A stretch of 62,298 nt of DNA from a virus, in IMG/VR virus record IMGVR_UViG_3300012928_000004, positions 1 to 62,298 of that record, one strand, 5' to 3'. Positions 41,048-50,000 of this stretch are shown in pieces. The notes beneath the pieces were generated by a model. It had not been told where the DNA came from. It was given only the letters and a program-made list of their open reading frames with translations, and searched no databases. The translations under genes were made by a program, and so were the position numbers. How positions within the stretch are numbered: the stretch's first letter is position 1; each line of letters starts with the position of its first letter.

Positions 41048-41878
41048 ATGAAGTCATATAGTCAATTCATCTTAGAATACGAGTATATGACTTGTGAAGA
41101 TGAAGAGTTAAAAGAAGGTCTAAGAAAGAGACTAGCGGGTGTTGGTGTTGCTGCAGCATTGGCGGCAGGTGGTGGTATTGCTGACGCAAAGGCAAAAACA
41201 CACACCAGCGGTCATATTAATGTTTCCCATGGGTCACAAGCTGCTAAGGTAACTGATAAGTCTGTTGCAAGTGCTGTAACTAAAGCAATTGACAAACCTG
41301 GCACTGAGCATTCTGCTTCCTCAGAAGTAGGAAAAACCAAAACTACTGTCAGTGGTGGTATCAATGTAAGTGGTAAACTTGGTGGTGGAGATGGTCAGGA
41401 TAAACAAAAAGTGAAGAGGCAGAAGGAAAAGGAGAAAGCTGAGCGTAGGACTCAAAGGAGAGTAGACAAATCTCCAGAAAAACCTGATAAAAAAGCATTT
41501 AATTGGAAGAATGCTAGAAGAGGGTCTGGTCAGGAAGTAAATAAAGAGAAAAATATAAGACATCAGTTTAAGACTAAGACCCGATATGCAGTCCCTACTG
41601 CCACTAAAGGTCATCAGCAACAAGATAAAAAGTTTGGCACCAGTGGTAACAGGACAGCATCTGGACCTAATCAAACAAGTAGGTTTGTAAGGACTGGTGA
41701 TACTCGCTCTGGTGGAGGACAGTATACTAGGACCAGAACTATAGGTGACCCAACAGGATCAGGAAGCACTGGTAATACAGTCAATGCTAATAAATTTAAG
41801 AGACTGTTTGGTAAAGGTGGTAAGTTTAGAAATGTAGACAAGGTGCCCGATAACGTGGGCAAACCATATAAAATGTAA
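41048..41878 (+). CDS. Probable internal head protein with capsid-targeting N-terminus
   Basis: A 276-residue protein. The N-terminus MKSYSQFILEYEY resembles the T4 internal-protein capsid-targeting sequence MKTYQEFIAEA, and I-L-E|Y fits the (L/I)-x-E gp21 cleavage rule. The remainder is Gly/Lys/Thr-rich, very basic and low-complexity (KQKVKRQKEKEKAERRTQRR), suited to packing with DNA. A hydrophobic Ala/Gly stretch (LAGVGVAAALAAGGG) is near residue 30-45. The late promoter upstream agrees. Packaging is inferred by analogy to T4 IPI-III. Confidence 0.62.
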   Translation: MKSYSQFILEYEYMTCEDEELKEGLRKRLAGVGVAAALAAGGGIADAKAKTHTSGHINVSHGSQAAKVTDKSVASAVTKAIDKPGTEHSASSEVGKTKTTVSGGINVSGKLGGGDGQDKQKVKRQKEKEKAERRTQRRVDKSPEKPDKKAFNWKNARRGSGQEVNKEKNIRHQFKTKTRYAVPTATKGHQQQDKKFGTSGNRTASGPNQTSRFVRTGDTRSGGGQYTRTRTIGDPTGSGSTGNTVNANKFKRLFGKGGKFRNVDKVPDNVGKPYKM

Positions 41879-41881
41879 ATT

Positions 41882-42058
41882 ATGAAAAGAATTATTGATG
41901 AAGAGAAAAATACTATTTGGTATTATTCTGAAAGTGGATATCCAACCTACATGGCAATTAGTGTCTATAGAAAAAGGTTACCCTCTTATGAGCATTGCAT
42001 AGCAAGTAAAGAAACTTGGCAAAGACTGTGTGAAACCCATAAACCAACTAAACCATGA
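41882..42058 (+). CDS. Hypothetical small protein, 58 residues
   Basis: ATG 41882 just after the previous stop. The sequence (MKRIIDEEKNTIWYYSESGY then RKRLPSYEHCIASKETWQRL) is Tyr-rich and basic. The stop overlaps the next ATG as ATGA. The fit between two neighbours and the codon use support it. No function visible. Confidence 0.55.
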   Translation: MKRIIDEEKNTIWYYSESGYPTYMAISVYRKRLPSYEHCIASKETWQRLCETHKPTKP

Positions 42059-42303
42059 AAATTACTCCTCAAACGTATATTGATATGAATAAAGAGTTGG
42101 AGGAGGACGGCACTATGCTAAGAATTACTGTCCCAACTCAAGAGCAAATTGACAAGTGGCAGGAAGAATCAAAGAATGCACCGTACATAGAAACGCCACC
42201 TCAAAGAGATATGGTGGCGGAAATGTGGGAAAAGATAGGTATATATACTGCCGAAGAAAGGGAAGCATATAAAAACAAACATCATATTGATAGACAAAAA
42301 TGA
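42055..42303 (+). CDS. Hypothetical protein, 82 residues
   Basis: A polar, mostly helical protein with a conserved-looking VPTQEQIDKWQEESKNAPYI centre and a KHHIDRQK end. It has ATGA overlaps on both sides. No recognised motif. Confidence 0.55.
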   Translation: MKITPQTYIDMNKELEEDGTMLRITVPTQEQIDKWQEESKNAPYIETPPQRDMVAEMWEKIGIYTAEEREAYKNKHHIDRQK

Positions 42304-42497
42304 GAGAGCTTAAGGAATATGATTTTGGGGGTAGACCTCAAAGTGCTATTAATCTCTGTTGTCTTATCAGTGAAATGGAAGGCACATATCAACATCTTAA
42401 ATACATGGGATTTAAGGAAGATATGGAAACCATGGAAGAAATGAAGAAGAGATACTATAAACTCTACTTCAAAAAGAAAAAGGAAGAGAAGGGTTAG
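42300..42497 (+). CDS. Hypothetical basic protein, 65 residues
   Basis: The last + strand gene before the convergent tail pair. It contains GGRPQSAINLCCLISEMEGT and a strongly basic, helical C-terminus (MKKRYYKLYFKKKKEEKG). Its stop overlaps the stop of gp53 on the other strand by 4 nt. Function unknown. Confidence 0.55.
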   Translation: MRELKEYDFGGRPQSAINLCCLISEMEGTYQHLKYMGFKEDMETMEEMKKRYYKLYFKKKKEEKG

Positions 42498-43465
42498 TAA
42501 CCACCACCATATCCACCGCCACTAGAGGAGGAAGAAGAGCTACTGCTGCTAGAGCTACTAGAGGAGGAGCTACTACTGCTAGTAGATTGTCCTTCAGTGT
42601 TGCTGGTGCCGTATTGGTTGGTGGTTGTTATTGTTTCAGTGCCTGCTGCAGAAGTGGTAACTACAGTTGTGCCATCTGCTAACACGTCTCCTGCTTGAAT
42701 AGTTGCTCCCTCGTTGTTGATAGTAATATTTCCATAATCTGCCTCTGAAGCAAACTCGATAGTAGATGTCCGACCAACATTTGTGGAATATGTTGGTTTG
42801 ACTGGAATGAAGTTTTCTTCGACTGCACCTGTGGTCCTCTTATGACCAGTATTGATATCAAGTTCGATGTTGTCCTCGTAACCAACCAATTCCGTAAACT
42901 CATCAACAAATTCTTCTAGATAAGGTTCGCGAAGTATGTATATATTTCTCTTGAATTCATTTTCATTACTCTCATGCTCAAAGTTAGTAACTTCCTTGAC
43001 TACGTGGTCTTTTAGCATCGTAGTGCCATCTGGACGTTTATAAGAGAAACTTTCAGGCACCTGAATACCTTCACGTAGCAATACTACATTCTTTGGACCT
43101 CTAATTTCTCGTGTTTCCCAGTGATGGGTATCCTCTACTTTACCCTTACCATACTTACGCTCACAGTAATCATATAACTCATGCTCTGACATAGGCCATT
43201 CTGAGTAGATATTAGTAATATTGTTAGTAATCAATATAACCCAATCAAACTTAGGGTCATTATAAAATTGCTCAGCAATTTGGTCAGGTCTCTCCTGATT
43301 CTTAATAGTATATTGAGTAAATCCTGTTACTAAAAACTCTATATCATCACGAATTTTAATTCTGCGAAAGATATTTTTCGCTAAAACATACGGGTCATTA
43401 TTGTTTGTCCTATATGTTTGAGTCCTAACGTATACGTCAGGTAGATATGTGAAGTAATTAGACAT
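42494..43465 (-). CDS. gp53: Baseplate wedge protein gp53 with polyserine tail
   Basis: A 323-residue protein. The N-terminal 190 residues match gp53: PDQIAEQFYNDPKFDWVILITNNI is the characteristic LysM-like baseplate wedge region. Residues after 200 are a Thr/Ala-rich extension ending in a run of about 21 Ser and GGGYGGGY. T4 gp53 is about 196 residues, so the C-terminal extension is an addition. It joins the wedge at the baseplate. The gene overlaps gp48 by 8 nt on the same strand. Confidence 0.85.
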   Translation of the reverse strand: MSNYFTYLPDVYVRTQTYRTNNNDPYVLAKNIFRRIKIRDDIEFLVTGFTQYTIKNQERPDQIAEQFYNDPKFDWVILITNNITNIYSEWPMSEHELYDYCERKYGKGKVEDTHHWETREIRGPKNVVLLREGIQVPESFSYKRPDGTTMLKDHVVKEVTNFEHESNENEFKRNIYILREPYLEEFVDEFTELVGYEDNIELDINTGHKRTTGAVEENFIPVKPTYSTNVGRTSTIEFASEADYGNITINNEGATIQAGDVLADGTTVVTTSAAGTETITTTNQYGTSNTEGQSTSSSSSSSSSSSSSSSSSSSSGGGYGGGY

Positions 43466-44498
43466 TTGGATTTATATCGGTAGACTTGAGAGGTTTGCCT
43501 TTGGCATTGAAACCATAACTCTCGCGAGTGAGGAAAGAAGTTTCTTTGAATGCTAATTGCATAGAGTATGCAATAGGACCATAATCATAGTCATCATATA
43601 ATTTATCTTGTGTTTGTAGAGACGAATAATTCCCGTAAGGGGACATATCAAGCTCCATATTCACCAATACCATTTTTGCTGGGAATTGCATCAGTTTTTG
43701 CAATACACCATCACTTCTACCACCTTTCTGGGGTTTTAATTGCTCACTGTCACCTTTACTCACATACCTTACAATCTCCATACGGAAATAGTCTGGAATT
43801 GTTAAAAAGTTGTCACCACTCGTTGCTGGTAACATAGCAATACGAAAGGATTCAATAATATCAACGATTGTTTGCACATCCCTCGCATTCTTGGGTGCAA
43901 ACATGAAGTCAAATCTGTGGTCTCTAAATTCCATCCCTTGAAAGATAGTCTCTTCATAAGGGTTGAATACTTTACCTGTAGTTAATGCTGCAAGGTCATT
44001 GGGATTTAAGCTACCACTACCACCAGTTAGACCAACAACAGTGTTGATTGCTTGTGCACCAAGACTGTATCCTAGTTGTGGTTTTGCAGACTGTGCCATT
44101 TTTTTGACTTGCTCGCCAAACCCTTCACCTATACCACCACCAGCAATAGCATCAGAAGCAGCACCGACAGCTTGACTTCCTACTGGTCCTAAACTAACAC
44201 CATTATACTTTGCTTGATAACCTTCTCTAAGTTTATTGGGCAGATATAGGTAAATAGATTGTTTAATTTTATCACTACTACCTCTAGCTGACTTCCTCTG
44301 TTGGGGCGTCGTTCCCTTATATTTTTTGCCTATATTATTGTAACTGCTGTTATTTCCCTCCTTTGGGTCATAAATACTTATTTTAAGATAATCAACAACT
44401 TCTGTGCCATGTGCATTCTTTTTACGAATTGCACCTGCACTATTTGTTGAGAATGGTCCTAAAGGTTTAGTCCTAGGATATACTAGATTTTGTGCCAT
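43458..44498 (-). CDS. gp48: Baseplate tail-tube junction protein gp48
   Basis: A 346-residue protein. The N-terminus RTKPLGPFSTNSAGAIRKK and the C-terminal half (GMEFRDHRFDFMFAPKN, FKETSFLTRESYGF) match T4 gp48, which caps the baseplate hub and starts the tail tube with gp54. Its start codon overlaps the start of gp4 on the + strand by two bases. A late promoter on the - strand is inside gp4 (44562-44569). Confidence 0.86.
   Translation of the reverse strand: MAQNLVYPRTKPLGPFSTNSAGAIRKKNAHGTEVVDYLKISIYDPKEGNNSSYNNIGKKYKGTTPQQRKSARGSSDKIKQSIYLYLPNKLREGYQAKYNGVSLGPVGSQAVGAASDAIAGGGIGEGFGEQVKKMAQSAKPQLGYSLGAQAINTVVGLTGGSGSLNPNDLAALTTGKVFNPYEETIFQGMEFRDHRFDFMFAPKNARDVQTIVDIIESFRIAMLPATSGDNFLTIPDYFRMEIVRYVSKGDSEQLKPQKGGRSDGVLQKLMQFPAKMVLVNMELDMSPYGNYSSLQTQDKLYDDYDYGPIAYSMQLAFKETSFLTRESYGFNAKGKPLKSTDINPNV
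44369..44376 (+). promoter_or_regulatory. Late promoter CATAAATA for the gp4 operon
   Basis: CATAAATA on the + strand within the gp48 gene, 120 nt upstream of the gp4 ATG. It is the mirror of the - strand site in gp4. Confidence 0.45.
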
Positions 44499-44931
44499 GA
44501 GTTATTCGGGAAAGTATAGACCAACCAATAGAGGAAAGTATAAGGGCGACCCTACAAATATTATTTATAGGAGTTTGTGGGAAAAAAAGTTTATGGTCTG
44601 GTGTGATAAGAATGAAAACGTCATAGAGTGGGGAAGTGAAGAGATTATCATTCCATACATTAGTCCTGTTGATCGTAGGGTACACCGCTATTTCCCCGAT
44701 TTCTACGTTAGAGCACGGACTAGAAACGGCAGGTTTGAGAAGTACATTATTGAGGTTAAACCGAAGGCACAGTGTGCACCGCCCAAGAGACCCAAAAGGC
44801 AGACTCGTAAATACATAACGGAGGTAAAGACTTACGGTGTCAATCAGGCAAAATGGAAAGCAGCGACTGAATACTGTAAAGACCGTAACATGAAATTTCT
44901 CATTCTCACAGAAAAGGAGTTAAACGTGTGA
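44497..44931 (+). CDS. gp4: Head completion protein gp4
   Basis: 144 residues from ATG 44497. The start MSYSGKYRPTNRGKYKGDPT and then YRSLWEKKFMVWCDKNENVIEWGSEEIIIPY matches T4 gp4 (gp50), a head-completion protein with an endonuclease-like fold. PDFYVRARTRNGRFEKYIIEVKPK carries D and E-x-K residues of that nuclease-like core. It would finish the filled head before tail joining. Confidence 0.85.
   Translation: MSYSGKYRPTNRGKYKGDPTNIIYRSLWEKKFMVWCDKNENVIEWGSEEIIIPYISPVDRRVHRYFPDFYVRARTRNGRFEKYIIEVKPKAQCAPPKRPKRQTRKYITEVKTYGVNQAKWKAATEYCKDRNMKFLILTEKELNV
44562..44569 (-). promoter_or_regulatory. Late promoter TATAAATA (- strand) for gp48-gp53
   Basis: TATTTATA on the + strand reads TATAAATA on the - strand, 63 nt upstream of the gp48 start and inside the gp4 coding region. 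It is the only - strand promoter candidate for the two - strand genes. Confidence 0.65.
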
Positions 44932-45398
44932 GTATATTCTCAGATGTTAAAGACCTTGCAGGAGGCAAGAAACAGTCAAAAGAGTGGTATCGCAGTCAAC
45001 TCATGTGGGGACTGGAGTCATACGATGGTGCATTTGCGCCAGGTGATATCATTTTCTATGGTTATGGTGCTGCAACTCCAAAACTACCTTACTATGACAG
45101 ATATCCTATGACACTGATAACTGATGTTGACTATCAGAATCTGCAATTCTCTGGTGGTAACATACATTATCTAAGACCTAGCACACAGGTATCCGTTGCT
45201 AGCACATGGTCTTCTGGTGCTATTACATATCCTTCCCGCTGCCATCATAAATACTTTATGTCTAATGCTAGCAATATAATGAAAGTGCCGAAGGAGTATC
45301 TAAATAACTATACTCCGCTGCCTGTTGAGCAATTTTTGCTTAATGCTGCAGGTCGGTATATCGAGGTCCCTAGCTCTTTTATATGGGGTAAACTATAA
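44928..45398 (+). CDS. Hypothetical structural-type protein, 156 residues
   Basis: The GTG start at 44928 overlaps gp4's stop. It contains GDIIFYGYGAATPKLPYYDRYPMTLITDVD, a pattern I associate with small proteins of T4-like tail/head completion regions, with YLRPSTQVSV and YLNNYTPLPVEQFLL downstream. The exact protein is not recognised. It sits between gp4 and the gp54-like gene, so a virion or assembly role is likely. Confidence 0.6.
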   Translation: MSIFSDVKDLAGGKKQSKEWYRSQLMWGLESYDGAFAPGDIIFYGYGAATPKLPYYDRYPMTLITDVDYQNLQFSGGNIHYLRPSTQVSVASTWSSGAITYPSRCHHKYFMSNASNIMKVPKEYLNNYTPLPVEQFLLNAAGRYIEVPSSFIWGKL

Positions 45399-46157
45399 AT
45401 GGCTGCTAATAATTTCTTAGACTTTAAGGAGTTAGTAACTTCAGGTAAGTATGAACCGTCTCGCTCTAACCTGTTTAGCGTGATGCTTGCTGTGCCACCT
45501 TGCGTTTATTTCAATGATAATAAGTGGCAGGGTAGTGAAGACCGAAGATCTAAGGCAACTAAATCTCATTATGAAGCTATTAACTATCTTGCTAATAGTG
45601 TAACAGTGCCAGGTAGGCGTATCACTACTAGCACAGTTAGAGACATCGGTGCACCACGTAAGTTTGCCACTGATACCGCATTTGGTGACACTCAGATTGA
45701 GTTTATTGTCACTAAAGACATGTATCATAGGTCATTCTTTGAGAATTGGATGCAATATACAGCAACGGACGCTGAGAATCGTGCTGGATTCTATGATGAA
45801 TACACGACCGACTTGATTATAACTAAATGGGAGACAGGTACAAACGTTGTATACAGGCACCCTGCTAATAAATTCAGGGGCGAGCAGTATAGTAGACTCA
45901 ATCGTACTTCTGCTGTATGGTACATGTATGGTGCTTTCCCATATGATATGTCTGAATTGACATTCAATAACGGTCCAACTGAATTAGTTAAATTGAATAT
46001 CTCTTTCCACTTTGAAAGATATAGATTTGACACTATCGGTGGTCAAGGCATCAAATTTGGTGCTAAAAAAGACAAAATCATCGACGATACGTCAGATGTT
46101 CTTGGACACCTTGGATTTGCACCTGCACAGTCAGATGTCTTCCGAGTTGGTGTCTAA
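45399..46157 (+). CDS. gp54: Tail tube/baseplate tube-initiator protein (gp54-like)
   Basis: A 252-residue protein. NLFSVMLAVPP, VTVPGRRITT, FGDTQIEFIVTKDMYHRSFFENW and YPYDMSELTFNNGPTELVKLNISFHFER form the typical tail-tube protein fold. T4 gp54 (320 residues) is the tube paralogue that starts polymerisation on gp48; position and size fit gp54 rather than gp19. Late sites CATAAATA (45246-45253) and CTAAATA (45300-45306) occur in the preceding gene. Confidence 0.72.
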   Translation: MAANNFLDFKELVTSGKYEPSRSNLFSVMLAVPPCVYFNDNKWQGSEDRRSKATKSHYEAINYLANSVTVPGRRITTSTVRDIGAPRKFATDTAFGDTQIEFIVTKDMYHRSFFENWMQYTATDAENRAGFYDEYTTDLIITKWETGTNVVYRHPANKFRGEQYSRLNRTSAVWYMYGAFPYDMSELTFNNGPTELVKLNISFHFERYRFDTIGGQGIKFGAKKDKIIDDTSDVLGHLGFAPAQSDVFRVGV

Positions 46158-46160
46158 ATA
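46154..46160 (+). promoter_or_regulatory. Late promoter-like CTAAATA
   Basis: CTAAATA overlaps the stop of the gp54-like gene and lies 22 nt before the ATG at 46183, ideal spacing for a late promoter. Confidence 0.6.
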
Positions 46161-46182
46161 AATGTAATAGTTATGGAGTATT

Positions 46183-46887
46183 ATGCCCTTACCTAAGCTC
46201 GCTATCCCCGAGTACGAGATGACCCTGCCTGTAACAGGCACAGAAGTGACTTACCGTCCATTCCTCGTTAAAGAAGAAAAACTGCTCTACCTTGCTATGG
46301 AGTCGAAAGACAACAAGCAAATGATTAAGGCAGTTAAGACCATTATTAAGAATTGCACTAATCTTAAGAGTAAGGTTGAAGACCTTGCAACTTTTGAGAT
46401 TGAGTTTATCTTCCTTCGCATTCGTGCTAAGGCAGTTGGTGAAGTCAGTGAATTTAAGATTACTGCACCAGATGATGATAAGACTACTATTTCTGTAGAG
46501 GTACCTCTGCAAGAGGTAGATGTGCTAATTCCTGAAGGACACGAGAGAAAGATTCAACTTGATAAAGAAGTTGGAGTTGTGATGAAGTATCCATCATTGG
46601 ATGCATTTATCCAACAAAACATGAGTGATAATCCTACAGTTGATGACATCTTTGAGATGGCAGCAGCATGTATTGAGCAAGTTTATGACACTGATGAGGT
46701 GTATGACAATTTCTCACATAAAGAAGCACTTGAGTTTCTTGAGAATTTGAATTCGGACCAATTTGCAAAAGTCCAAGCATTTTTTGAGACAATGCCTAAA
46801 CTCTCTTATACTTTGGAAGTATATAATCCAAAGACTAAGGTAAAGAGTGAAGTTGTCCTTGAAGGGCTTGCAAGTTTTTTCGAGTAG
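46183..46887 (+). CDS. gp26: Baseplate hub/tail assembly protein gp26-like, frameshift donor
   Basis: A 234-residue protein. MPLPKLAIPEYEMTLPVTGT, then VTYRPFLVKEEKLLYLAME matches the T4 gp26 family. Its gene ends gca agt ttt ttc gag tag, in which T TTT TTC (46875-46881) is a classic -1 slippery heptamer. The position between a tube-like gene and tape-measure-like genes is that of the tail assembly chaperones (lambda G/GT type), which use such a frameshift. It would work in tail or hub assembly and be absent from, or minor in, the mature virion. Confidence 0.78.
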   Translation: MPLPKLAIPEYEMTLPVTGTEVTYRPFLVKEEKLLYLAMESKDNKQMIKAVKTIIKNCTNLKSKVEDLATFEIEFIFLRIRAKAVGEVSEFKITAPDDDKTTISVEVPLQEVDVLIPEGHERKIQLDKEVGVVMKYPSLDAFIQQNMSDNPTVDDIFEMAAACIEQVYDTDEVYDNFSHKEALEFLENLNSDQFAKVQAFFETMPKLSYTLEVYNPKTKVKSEVVLEGLASFFE

Positions 46888-46926
46888 CCCTATTGCATGA
46901 TAGTCTTGAAAATTATTACAAGACTA
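46875..46926 (+). promoter_or_regulatory. Probable programmed -1 frameshift site and stem-loop
   Basis: Slippery heptamer T-TTT-TTC at 46875-46881, six bases before the TAG stop of gp26. A perfect 8-bp stem TAGTCTTG (46901-46908) / CAAGACTA (46919-46926) with a 10-nt loop follows, with a 19-nt spacer. The -1 frame is open from 46863 to 47078. Shifting would give a fusion of about 298 residues. Confidence 0.65.
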
Positions 46927-47078
46927 ATTTTGCACTAATGCAACACCATAAGTATTCTCTTACTGAGTTAGACAATATGATACCGTGGGAGCGTGACATT
47001 TACGTGACACTCCTTATCCAATTCATTAAAGAAGAGGAGCAACGGCAACAACAGGACAAAAATCGAATGTCTCTCTAA
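46893..47078 (+). CDS. Downstream reading frame of gp26, probably expressed by -1 frameshift
   Basis: A frame of about 61 residues (HDSLENYYKTNFALMQHHKY, then MIPWERDIYVTLLIQFIKEE) with the WERDIY helix found in tail chaperone T-type extensions. There is no ATG before residue 16 and no ribosome binding site before the only candidate start (TTG 46893), yet the frame is well conserved in style. Production as a -1 extension of gp26 is the simplest explanation. Its stop overlaps the ATG of the tape-measure-like gene by one base. Confidence 0.65.
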   Translation: MHDSLENYYKTNFALMQHHKYSLTELDNMIPWERDIYVTLLIQFIKEEEQRQQQDKNRMSL

Positions 47079-50000
47079 TGGCAGCAACTCTTAAAAAGTT
47101 TGTCAAGATTAAACCGATTGATAGCAAGTCAGCTACTGGCGTTAACTTCAATCAAATCCGTAAAGGTATTAACCGTCAAGGTACCCTTATGGATGGTCTT
47201 AGCGAAAACTTTTTTCAGCAGAAGACTATCTTAGAGTTTCAAAATCAATGGCTTGATACATCCACTTCCAAACAAGTACAAGTTGTAGAGGAAGAAAAGA
47301 AAGAGAAAAAGAAACTATTTTCTGACTTCAAGCAACGTCTAAAACGAATGCTTGGAAAGAAAAAGAGACAGAAAGCTGAGGATGCTGCAGAAGAAGGGGC
47401 GAAAGAAGGAGATAAAGACGGAAAGAAAAGACTAGAAGTAGTTAAGAAACCTATATTTAACTTTTTACAAAGTATAGGTAAGTTGCTTGGCAACATTATT
47501 AAGTATTTTGTTATCTACGGTGCCCTCAGTTGGATGGAGAAGAATCCAGAGGGTATACAGAAGTTAGGTAAACTGCTGTTCGCTTTTGGAAAATTTGCCT
47601 GGTGGTTAGGTAAATGGGCTGTAGGGTCTATACTAGATGGTATTACAAACTTAGTTGGCACATTTGAAGATGAAGGAGCAGTCAAGAGAGGACTGAGATT
47701 CTTCTTAGGTGCATTCCAACTTATTGGAGGTATTGCTGGTCTTAGGGCTGTGCAGTATCTTGTCATGCCTTGGAAAATGCTCAAGGATGCTAAGAGAATC
47801 AACTCAGTATTCCAGCAAACTGCAGAAACAACAGAAGAGCTCAAGGCATCTAAGAAAGCAAGATTTAAGGGGTATAAAGATAAGAAGACTGGCGTCATAT
47901 ACTCTGAGAAAGAATATAAAGAGATGCAGAAAGCATCTAAGAGAGCTGATGCAAGAAGAGCAAAGAATGCAGGTAAAGGATATAAGTCTGACCTAAATCA
48001 AAAAGCATTTAACGAGAGGTTTACAGGACAATACGATAAGGCAAGGAAGGGACCCTTCCAGAAGATGCAACAGCGTGGTCGTATCGCTAAAGGGCGACTA
48101 GGCAGAGGCATGGGTAGCATGGTCAAGAAGTTTCCTGGCGGTGGTGCTGGTCTCTTCAGTGTTGTTGGCGGTGGTATGAGAATTGCCTCTGGACTCGCTA
48201 TGGGTGAAGGAGCTGGTGCTGCTGTTGGTGCTGGTGTAGGTCAAGCAGTAGGTGGTATAGCTGGTGCTGCAGCATTGACTGCAGTAGCACCATTCTTAGG
48301 ACCACTTGCACCTATCATTGGTAGTGCCATTGGTGGTTTCCTAGGTGAGTTTGTAGGTAAGAGCATCGGTCCTATCATCGAACCTATATTTGAGCCTATC
48401 AAGAGATACTTTGGTATGCTCTTTAAGGTAGTCAAAGGAGTATTTGGTCCAATACTTGACCCTATTAAGGAGTTGTTTAGTGCTCTATTTGGGTTTATAG
48501 GAGGATTGGCAAACATCCTTATGGATGTTGGTAAGGTATTACTAGACTTTGGTAAGTTTATATTTGGTCCACTATTCGCTGTTATTGGTGAGACGGTTGG
48601 TTTTGTTGTTAACAACGCCAAACGGTTGATGGACCCTAAGAGTGTTGTTGGTGGTATTGCTGACGCACTTACATTTAACCTGTTTAACTTTGATAAGATG
48701 GCGGCAGGTGGTGTCGTCAAATCACCTGTACCACAGATGGCATCTGGTGGTCCTCTTAATGGTCAAATCTCCATCCTGAGAGAAATTGGTAAGGTTATGT
48801 TAGGTGCCATAGTTGGTGCCATAGGAGCATTTGGACCATTTGGGGGACCTGTATTAAGCTTCCTATCAAGTGATATTTCCAAAGCATCAGCACTATTTGG
48901 TGGTAAATCTGTACCTGGTAGCACTCGACTTGGTAGTGCAAAACCTACTATACCTAATATTCCAGAAAACCAGAAGGTAGAAAAGACTGTTGAGAAGTCA
49001 GTAGTAGCAAAGAGAAAACTTGAAAAGGTATATCGCGAAGACTTCCGTAAGGCATTGATGAATGTCCTTTATTCAATTATCCCTGAGGAGAAAACAAAGA
49101 AAAAGAATAGCAGCTCTTCTAGCAGTAGTAGCAGTAGCAGTGGCGATTCTTCTAGTGCATCAGTAGGCAGTTTCTCTGGTGATGCAAATAGTGGTAGCGT
49201 CCAGAAAAAGGGCGTAGCTATTGCCAAGAATTTCAAGAATGAATTGGGCATTACAAAGGAAGCAGCGGCGGCAATCGCTGGTAACTTTGCACATGAATCA
49301 GCAGGGTTTGTTCCTGGCATTAGAGAAGGTGGACCTTTCGGACAAAACTCAAAACCATGGCCTAAGGGCACAGTTGGTAAGGGATATGGATGGGCACAGT
49401 GGACAAACGCTGCGCCTGGAGATAGATACGATAAGTTTATTAAATCATACGGCGGTAACTACGATAAGATTCCAACAAACGAGGATAACTGGAAGTTTGC
49501 TGTCCAAGAGATGAAGGGTCCTGAGCCATTGGGCTCAGAATTCTCTAGCATGACTGATGTTTCAGCTGCAGCAGTCTGGTTTAGAAAGCATTGGGAGCGT
49601 GCAGGTGTCCACCATGATGGTCCTAGAATAGACTATGCTAAGCAATTCTTGGCACAAATGGCGAAAGGTGGAATCTACAAAGGAGAAGAAAAGAAAAGAG
49701 ATATCGGGACTGTTGAGAAGGAAGTCCACACTAGAAAAAGAAAGGAAGAGCGTGCCGCTGGTGGTAAAATTAAAGCAATATACAGTACTGGACCTACTGG
49801 TGGTGATAATATTAAACATGCTATGGGTAAAATGCATAGTTATGGAGACTTTGCACCACACCATAGGGATCCTGGCGGTGAGAAAGGATATGCTGGTCCT
49901 ATCATTGGATTCCAAAAGGATTATAACTTTAGTAACCAAGCAAGTGGAGACCCATGGCCTTCCTCAGGTATTGACGTAGCAATTCCAACACCACTAGAGG

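Noticed and set aside
48241-48720. 159-residue - strand frame opposite the tape-measure-like gene
   Set aside because: Low-complexity complement of a Gly/Ala-rich coding region, with no start context.
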